Made by a program: the position numbers and the translations under genes
The notes under the pieces: model-generated
Seen by the model: the letters and a program-made list of their open reading frames with translations, nothing else
Database searches by the model: none
Told to the model about the DNA's origin: nothing
In this document: positions 57,132 through 64,000 of the stretch, one piece after another
How positions within the stretch are numbered: position 1 is the stretch's first letter
Layout: each line of letters begins with the position of its first letter
From: Siphonodentalium dalli
Taxonomy: Eukaryota > Mollusca > Scaphopoda > Gadilida > Siphonodentaliidae
Assembly (NCBI GenBank): GCA_032622095.1
Contig: CP136063.1
Coordinates: 60,897,897 to 60,961,896, forward strand
Direction: 5' to 3'
Length of the DNA: 64,000 bases

Positions 57132-57530
57132 TTATAATAAAATGGCATTTCCGTATAGTCTATTTCTTATTTCGTAACATAGATTGGTCACTCTAACTGG
57201 ATCCGGTAAATTGATCAACATCTGCATATGTGCATGAACTATCTTATGTGTCTGACCAAATCTTTCCTTAAGAATATCAACCGCACCATAGAAATTATTA
57301 TTTGTTAAACTCAAGCCATCGTCGATCACGTATTTTAACTGCTGAATGTTTGGTACAGCCTCGGCTATAATGCTTTCAGCTTCTCTTGTTAATCTTGTAG
57401 TGTGTCGACGCTGCGCTCGCCGCTTCATCATAAGTACTTTGTGCGATAATTCAGTTTGAATCTCCATCTTGAACGGTTCGAGGGACATTGATTTCTGGGA
57501 AGCAGGACCGAATCGCTGTTCTTGCATCAA
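57132..57530 (-). pseudogene. BEL/Pao retrotransposon gag-like fragment (DUF1759 type)
   Basis: 132-residue minus-strand frame. The C-terminal half, QLKYVIDDGLSLTNNNF then AVDILKERFGQTHKIVHAHM and LLINLP-like end, matches the conserved LT-x-NY...L-x-RFG block of the Pao-type gag domain. The N-terminal half is basic and less typical. Protease, reverse transcriptase and LTRs are not seen; an isolated remnant. Confidence 0.65.
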
Positions 57531-57658
57531 AATCGAAAGTCTAAACTTCGATTCTTATAACATTAGTGATGGTGGAAGTGATCGCTCGACTTAAAGTTGA
57601 ACAATACTATTCTTCCCAATAAAAGTAAGGCTCTACCTAAAGATAAAGATGAGGTATC

Positions 57659-57823
57659 CCCCCCCCCCCCCCCCCCCCCCCAGCAGCTACATATGACAAA
57701 AATTAAACGTATTATTTTATTGCTTAATTTGCTTTATATAATTATGAAATGGCGAGAAATTTACTTTATATGAGCAAAATTTGATAGAGTAAGAATTTGG
57801 GGTGTGGGGGGGGGGGGGGGGGG
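57659..57823. repeat. Poly-C and poly-G runs 120 bp apart
   Basis: About 22 C at 57659-57681 and about 18 G at 57806-57823. The two could pair as an inverted repeat around an AT-rich loop. Confidence 0.9.
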
Positions 57824-58418
57824 GAAGATACCCAGGACTGAGTATCTTTATGTGTATCTCATACACAAATCTTTTCTGATTTTATCTCTATATTGCTTGC
57901 TTTATATAGTCTTGGTGGATAACTTTAAAGGGATTGTGGAGATCATGCACGTTTTACTTAAAGTGTTGATAATGAAAGACAAATGTATTTTAAATGATAA
58001 CTTTATATAATCAGAATACAAACATATATTTTAACAAACAGGAGTCATATAAACAAAACTTATAAAAGATAGTATACAATGAAGTTTGTGTGCGCATTAA
58101 TATTCAAATAGTGGTCTCGGTATCAAATCCCCGATTTCAGGCCACGTCACCATCACTATCCGTATCACTGATACGTGTCAATTGTGTTGAAAAAGCAATA
58201 GCGACAATTTGGAGAACATACCAAGGCAACTATTTGAATATTTATGCACACCAAACTATGTCACAAGAGCATGAACAAACTAGGGTTTAATCATTTGTTT
58301 TTTTTTCCATTTGTAGAATATGAATTAATAACCTTTGAATGTAGAGTCTCTTGTTCCCACTGAATTAATACAAATTTAGTACAATACTAGTAATGATGAC
58401 TAATTTTAACAAAGTTAA
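57824..58418. other. No recognised gene
   Basis: AT-rich sequence between the homopolymer runs and the retroelement fragment; nothing recognised. Confidence 0.4.
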
Positions 58419-59060
58419 TTATAATTTGATGATTTTTCTAGCCAATGTCGACACATTCAGTCCAATTGGAAAGGGCGTCAGGTATCCCTTATTGAAGCAG
58501 GTTGCAACATGCTGCCGAATTTTCTTTGAGCAGAATTGTTTATCACAAATGTCCCCGTTGAGAATGTGAAATGCACTGCCTATTGCGAATAGTCCACAAT
58601 CTGATGTGTTGAGTTGCTGAGTTATTTCAGGAAATACTACAGTGACGGTGTCTTTTCGAAGGAGGTCCTTGATGAGCTTCTTTGTTGATCGATGAAGTGA
58701 TCTGAAGAGGCTGTCGTACACATGGATGGTTCCTTCCGGACAGCCAACTGTTGATGTCGTGACCCAGTGATTCCCTCCAGCATTGATGATTTGAACAAAC
58801 TCTGTAGTTGGAATGTTGTATGAGTTCGATGCAAATACTGAACAGTTCTTGTTGCCGTCTATTGTATGAAATCTATCAGTGAGCAGAAGAGACGCCATAT
58901 TAATGTGATTGTCACTCAACCATTCTCCTTTAAGAAGATCTTTCTTGTCCTGTGTGGAAAGATGTACTGCTGTGATTGCATCACTCTGCACTCCACCAGA
59001 GCTGACATTGAATACATGAACACTACTTTCACTGTTGAACGAGTTGTTGGAATCATCAAG
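58419..59060 (-). CDS. Ulp1/SENP-like cysteine protease domain of a retroelement polyprotein
   Basis: From about 59060 the minus-strand frame reads PQLDDSNNSFNSESSV, then SDAITAVHLSTQDKKDLLKG and WLSDNHINMASLLL, and contains the C48 catalytic blocks NAGGNHWVTTS (His), IHVYDSL (Asp) and NTSDCGLFAIGSA (Cys, with Gln upstream in QQLN). About 200 residues, the normal size of a Ulp1-like domain. It lies just after an integrase C-terminus in the same sense, separated by a Gln/Pro repeat linker in which the frame slips. Such domains occur fused to some metazoan Ty3-type or other mobile elements; the catalytic triad looks intact. Confidence 0.7.
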   Translation of the reverse strand, partial: LDDSNNSFNSESSVHVFNVSSGGVQSDAITAVHLSTQDKKDLLKGEWLSDNHINMASLLLTDRFHTIDGNKNCSVFASNSYNIPTTEFVQIINAGGNHWVTTSTVGCPEGTIHVYDSLFRSLHRSTKKLIKDLLRKDTVTVVFPEITQQLNTSDCGLFAIGSAFHILNGDICDKQFCSKKIRQHVATCFNKGYLTPFPIGLNVSTLARKIIKL

Positions 59061-59290
59061 TTGGGGAACTGTTGCTGGTTCTGGCTGTTGTTGTTGGTTC
59101 AGGATGTTGCTGGTTCTGGCTGTTGTTGTTGGTTCTGGTTCTGGCTGGCTGTTGTTGTTGTTTGTTCTGGCTGTTGCTGGTTCTGGCTGTTGCTAGTTCT
59201 GGCTGGCTGTTGTTGTTGTTGGTTCTGGCTGTTGCTGGTTCTGGCTGTTGCTGGTTCTGGCTGTAGCTGGTTCTGGCTGTTGTGTTGTGG
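59058..59290. repeat. TGTTGCTGGTTCTGGC-type microsatellite in the linker
   Basis: Irregular repeats of GTTGCTGGTTCTGGCT and TTGTTGTTG. On the minus strand they encode a Gln/Pro/Glu/Thr linker; non-triplet unit changes put the integrase and protease parts in different frames. Confidence 0.85.
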
Positions 59291-59531
59291 TGCTGTCAGA
59301 GTTGTCTTGTGGCGATATATATTTTTTCAATCGGTCGACGTTCACTGATGACTTGATGGCTTTTCCCTGCTGGTTCTTAAGTCGATACACATTCGGCTTC
59401 ACAATATCAGCTATGGTGTATGGCCCAGTCCATCGAGCATCCAACTTTCCACCAGAAGATACCCAGGGGGGGAGATATTGTGTTATACCGGTACTTAATG
59501 AGTATTTAGTAATTAGTATAGACTCGCTCAA
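59193..59531 (-). pseudogene. Ty3-type retrotransposon integrase C-terminal fragment
   Basis: The minus-strand frame contains GGKLDARWTGPYTIADIV, VYRLKNQQGKAIKSSVN and VDRLKKYI, the SH3-like C-terminal module of Ty3/gypsy integrases (K-L-x-x-x-W-x-GPY ... V-N-x-x-RLK). The zinc-binding and catalytic core that should precede it are missing: the sequence joins the 3' end of the host-like gene within 60 bp. 5'-truncated remnant. Confidence 0.7.
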
Positions 59532-59588
59532 TTGTCAAAATATTCTGCCTTGCGACATTGAGGTAGTTTCTAATGTTAGCGGCACATC

Positions 59589-62500
59589 TTAAGCAATTAT
59601 CTTTAGGAGAGAAGCAATCTTCTTTGCAACTTTATCCTTCTTGGCACTGTCATTTATCTTCAATAATACGCGCTGTGTGTGCACAATTCTGCTTGGGTAG
59701 GCCATGTTGAAAGCATAGAAACAGGCCATCATTAGCATGAATCCATGGAAGAGATCAGTGGCTTTACATATCTCAACGTTCTCTGCATAAGGTCATGAAA
59801 AATTAATGTCTGGCTTCACTGGCAATTATGTCTAAATTTTGTGATGAGGGAGGGAGGGTATTTATATTTATTATTTATTTTTAATTCTTCAAAACATACC
59901 TCAAAATCGAATAATCTTTTTTCATGATTCCAGGTAATACAACTTGTCTCTGTGTTATCACATGTATAGCTCAATACTTGGGGATATTCTGACACACTCT
60001 GTTGCCCCAATTCCCACAGCATGGCTCGAAATGGGTACTGAGGAATGAATAAATGTCAGTATATGCACAACTCTGCTTGGGTAGGCCATGTTGAAAGCAT
60101 AGAAACAGGCCATCATTAGCATGAATCCATGGAAGAGATCAGTCGCTTTACATATCTCAACATTCTCTGCATAAACTGTAAATTCAGATGCCCCAAAAAT
60201 CTTGCCATCATACTCGATGTATGGGCTGTCCCCGGCATCCCCAAGTCTATCCTGGAATGAGAAATTTAAACATGACTAGAGAAGGAATGACTTAAAAATA
60301 GCCAAGTTTGGCTGCAGAACTATAGAGGAACTGAATATTTTATATATTTACCAATGTTTTAGTTTAACCCTTTGAGTGCCACGGGCCGATCTCATCGCCC
60401 CTAATTTACGGTGTGTAAAATCGGGCCTAAAAAAAATATTTAAAAAATAATAATAAATTATAATTTATTTTTTTTTGGTTGAATTTGTTTTGGGTATGCT
60501 TAAGCATGCTATAGCGAATTTAAAAACAAACTGGATAACACCTTAGGGGCATGTTATAACTCAAAACTATCACCAAGTATTCATAGTAATAATTTTGATG
60601 CCCATAAAAAACATAAGATTCCCTGGCACTAAACCTACTAAATAAGTCTGTTAAAGAATATAATAAAAAATTATTAAAATTGTAAAAAATAATAACAAAT
60701 GATGAAAAATTGTTAGGCCAATGCATTCTCTTATATATGTGAGGCAACCTATGGTCGACGCGCATATATAAGAGAATGCATTGGCACAGGGTATATGTGT
60801 TGATACAAAATTGGACCTGGCACTGAAAGGGTTAAATCTTGACACTATGGTTAAGGATCACACCTTCGATTGAGCACCAGTATCTGATTCAAGAAACTTT
60901 TTATATAGAATAATAACACAAATAAAAATATTTTACAAGTAGCATGCACTCACGATTGGTAGTGTCAACACAACCAGGACAAAAGTAAACAGAAACAGAA
61001 CTAAGAACAGCACATCTTGACTATTGTGTAGTGAGGTTGACAAATTTCTGTGAGTTATTTCAAACCACAGTTATTATTAAGAGAGCATTAATTATTAGGG
61101 TGGCTTTCTTAATTGCGCAGGTAACTAGGGACGTAAACTGACTGAAAGACTTTTTGAGATGTTTTTATCATCCATAATTCACTGCAGTTGATAAAATATA
61201 AAATAAAATTATTTTGTTCTATATAAGCTGCAGATTTACCTCAGAAAAGGCATGGATGTAATGTGAAAATATGTAGCTTATGTTGTTGCTTAAACTGTTT
61301 ATGTCCACTGGGGATTTCACATCTATTTGACTCTGCAGCCTCACCCAATAGATGCTCAAGTCCACGTTAATTGACTGAATTTGTGTGAAAGACATGACCT
61401 AGATTTGCACTTTATTATACTATTACTTGAGCTACACACCTTTGAGCTGCAGATGAGATGTAGTCAATGTTCTCTTTGAAATGTGATGGCAGGAGAACCA
61501 TGGCTGTAGCACTCGAAGCAACCAAAAACAGAAGACAAAAAAATTCGCACATTATATCCATTAACCCTTTACCCAACAGAAGGGCCCTGTGCCAATGCAT
61601 TCTCTTATATATGCGAGTCGACCATAGGTTGCCTCGCATATATAAGAGAATGCATTGGCTTAACACATTAAAAATTATAAAATTGTTAAAGAATGTAAGA
61701 AAAAATGGTAAAAAGATTTTTTTTAGGTCAATACATTCTCTTATATATGCGAGGCGACCTATGGTCGACTCGCATATATAAGAGAATGCATTGGCACAGG
61801 GCATAACTGTAACCATCACAATGTGGTCAATGAGCCGGTTCCAATGATATCCATATTTGTATGGTTTTATTGAGACAGACCGAAGATATTTTAGGCTGTT
61901 GAAGCTTTATTTGGCCGTTCTGTTGGGTAAAGGGTTAAAAGTATCATTTTATGAGATGACAAGTTATCACACAATAAAACAATTATAGTTATAACCTAAT
62001 ATTACTGTTTACCGTGTCAGCTGACGCGTCTGTAATAATTGGAATGATATAATTGGCTGCCGTGTCGCTATATGTGTCGCTTGACACCTAATTCACTGGG
62101 TGACATGGTAAAATATTTCAGTATACTAGAAACACTGTCATGTAAATTACATGTGTAGATGTTTTATAACACTGAGATTAAGTGCCGCAAAATCTTAAAT
62201 GGATATTTGGGCGGTTTAATAGTTTCAAATCAGCAGTGTGCTTGTGGGATTTATCGACACCGGTATATAGGCTGCTTCGCAATATGTGGTACATGTACAA
62301 TTATAATATGCGAATTCACTGTTATTCGAGAGGATTTTAATTCATACACAATAACATACTCCATATTTATCATTATACAATTCTATTCTTCGACTAAAAT
62401 AGCCTATCGTAAATGATATCTTCTTTCTCATCTTTTCTCAACTGAGGCAAACACAAATGTTATGTCAAGCTTTTGACAACAACAGCACAAACATAATTCA

Positions 62501-63670
62501 AAAATATCTAGTAATAACCAGAAATGTAGAGGGGACTGTTATGCATATAAACTCCTTTAAATTTCACATAAAAATGACATTCTACTACCTGGGATTACCT
62601 AACATTATATACAATACCCCTGACATTCACTAACTGATACCTCCCCATTCTAATATGTGAACCTGAATTTAATCCTGTGCCTTTCAATTGTATGGAGTTA
62701 TAATTAGTGTAAGTTAGATCACAGTGACTAATTGTAAGAAGAGCATGAGGATCAGCTAATCATTTTCTTCATTGTGGTCATCTACATGTTGTAAGCCTGC
62801 AAGTCACTTTTTAACACATTACATGTTAGAGCTCAATGCACAATAATATTTGACACATATCTACTATGGACATGTTTATGAAATAAAAAAAAAAATTCAA
62901 ATTTATATTTTTTTGTAACTTTTTCTGTCATAACATCAGTCATTGCAATTAAAAGGCCCTATTAAATCATGCGCTCGCGTTTGGTGTGGATTGTCCTTAA
63001 GTCAACAAGGACAGTAATTTCAGTTAAAACAGGCAGACGGACAACAAATTAAACTTAGACCAGCTGCTTAGACCTGCATTTTCATGAGTAATCCATATAC
63101 CAAAATGGTTTGTATTTTCATGAGTAATCCACATAGCAAATTTGAAAACAATCAAGATTAATAAAACTAAAGGTATCACATGGAAACAAAAATAAAAACA
63201 ATAACTCTGGTAGAATTTGGCGGCGGGACAAAAATTTCAACTTGAACAGTAATTTCGGCAAGTAAACTCGCATACCAAATTTCAATCCATTTAGGTTAGA
63301 CTTCTTAATGTTATCTGGAAATGAACAATTAGTAAATATTGTTTCTCCGTATACAGTCGATTTTAACATTAAGGTATTTTTTGTTTGTATGGAGATGAAT
63401 AAGTTCTATAACCATGTCTTTCTGATGATGGTGACACAAAACACGATAATCTAATATCAAGCTTATCACATTATTGTTGATCGCTATATATACTCACTGC
63501 GCCTTTGGGCCAATCCTCTGCAATTTGGGACATGGTCATGAGAGGATTATCTCGAAGGGCTTCCAATCGATAAAAAGCTGTTGCTTTCATATCTGTTAAG
63601 ACTTTATGTGAACTCTCAGTTGTGTACTTCAACTGAAGCCTGATCGCTTCAGCTTCTTCCTTTGACACAC
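59589..63670 (-). CDS. Multi-exon gene resembling SAMD3-like proteins (3' part)
   Basis: Exons on the minus strand: 63670-63498 (acceptor TCATTAAG, donor GTGAGT; EAIRLQLKYTTESSH ... MTMSQIAEDWPKGA); about 61503-61440 (AMVLLPSHFKENIDY, donor GTGTGT); about 61374-61240 (acceptor AAATTCAG, donor GTAAAT; SNNISYIFSHYIHAFSE); from 60251 (acceptor CATTCCAG; GDAGDSPYIEYDGKIFG, AENVEICKATDLFHGFM, ACFYAFNMAYPSR). The last segment is repeated at 59790-59680 and there continues to LKINDSAKK ... LLKIIA and a stop at 59589. The order 'I-x-E-x-WP', 'LP-x-HFKE' and 'FYxFNxxYP' resembles fish and invertebrate SAMD3-like proteins. Exon 2 junction phases do not fully agree, so one junction is misplaced or an exon is missing. 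Upstream exons lie beyond the window. Confidence 0.5.
60368..60831. mobile_element. TTAA-MITE family 1 (464 bp) with full hairpin, in an intron
   Basis: TTAA at 60364-60367 and 60832-60835; ends CCCTTTGAGTGCCACGGGCC and CTGGCACTGAAAGGG; hairpin at 60717-60785. Lies between the exons starting 60251 and ending 61240. Confidence 0.93.
61565..61934. mobile_element. TTAA-MITE family 2 (370 bp), two hairpins, in an intron
   Basis: TTAA at 61561-61564 and 61935-61938; ends CCCTTTACCCAACAGAAGGG and (complement) CCCTTTACCCAACAGAACGG. Head-to-head hairpins at 61591-61659 and 61737-61795 (the second with a shortened or mutated outer stem). About 60 bp upstream, in coding sense, of the exon near 61503. 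Confidence 0.93.
61940..63497. other. Intronic sequence, no further features recognised
   Basis: Falls between the 63498 donor and the exon near 61503. AT-rich; ATGAGTAATCCATATACCAA-like phrase repeated at 63085 and 63120. Frames here are short. Confidence 0.4.
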
Positions 63671-64000
63671 CTTAATGAGAATGAGAGCATTAATTAGACG
63701 TCTTACACAAATTAATTAATGTCTACAATTTTCTTACTGACTTGGGCAACACAATCGGAATTAATAGAAAAGAGATCAGAATGTCCTCCAATGGTTAATA
63801 CCATATTTCAATCTTCATAAAAAAAACCACAAAATTACCCCCACAGCGGCTGTAAATTGCCCTCAATTTCGACAACATATTTTATTTTTATGAATAATTG
63901 AAAACAATCTTCCATAGTATGTACATAATGAGCAATTCTTTTCCGTTTTTAGCAATAATTAGTTTTTCGAAAACCCTGTTTGCTAAAGTTCTACTGTCAG
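63671..64000. other. Intron upstream of the 63670 exon
   Basis: AT-rich sequence to the window edge; it precedes a phase-consistent exon, so it is probably intron. Nothing else recognised. Confidence 0.4.

Noticed and set aside
58866-59592. Plus-strand Trp/Cys/Leu-rich frames
   Set aside because: Antisense of the integrase/protease fragments and their microsatellite linker.

Overview
This is a repeat-rich, AT-rich window of animal nuclear DNA. It has short exons with GT/AG splice sites, introns, many minisatellites, and DNA-transposon and retrotransposon remains typical of marine invertebrates (mollusc, brachiopod, cnidarian or similar). The species cannot be named from the sequence. There is no prokaryotic operon structure, and I saw no rRNA, tRNA or CRISPR array. 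Most readable host-type exons lie on the minus strand.

Layout. 1-4.9 kb: a 48-bp minisatellite split by a 3.95-kb DNA transposon. 5.5-8.4 kb: a small minus-strand gene whose first exon is interrupted by a 1.56-kb TTAA element. 8.5-11 kb: a Harbinger-like MITE, a hAT-like element with a BED-type ORF, and a LINE reverse-transcriptase scrap. 15-17.6 kb: tandem duplications and a second copy of a 0.6-kb repeat. 18.4-20.3 kb: one hAT-like element nested inside another. 20.5-22.2 kb: two well-phased host exons, then SGNH-hydrolase and Harbinger transposase fragments. 23.7-26 kb: a minisatellite and a complete hAT element. 26-32 kb: MITE-riddled coding remains, including an SGNH ORF and four tandem copies of one recombinase-like exon. 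33-35 kb: a LINE ORF1 scrap between inverted repeats. 35-39.6 kb: one piggyBac transposase gene shattered by later insertions. 40.2-44.7 kb: a 4.5-kb transposon with terminal inverted repeats and a 497-residue DDE-like protein. 45-46 kb: two MITEs. 49-55 kb: hAT remnants, a segmental duplication with a 39-bp minisatellite, and a snap-back palindrome. 57-59.5 kb: BEL/Pao gag and Ty3-type integrase/Ulp1-protease fragments. 59.6-63.7 kb: a multi-exon minus-strand gene with two MITEs in its introns.

Two things stand out. First, two families of TTAA-flanked (piggyBac-type) MITEs, about a dozen copies, have different ends but share the same near-perfect 69-bp hairpin. Several sit inside reading frames that become continuous if the MITE and one TTAA are removed, and one hairpin appears to have seeded a 29-bp tandem array. 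Second, there are two candidate gene systems: the four-fold tandem exon, whose phase permits only one copy per transcript, and the DDE-like transposon with GGCC ends and a TAA duplication. All family names come from motif reading without database searches.
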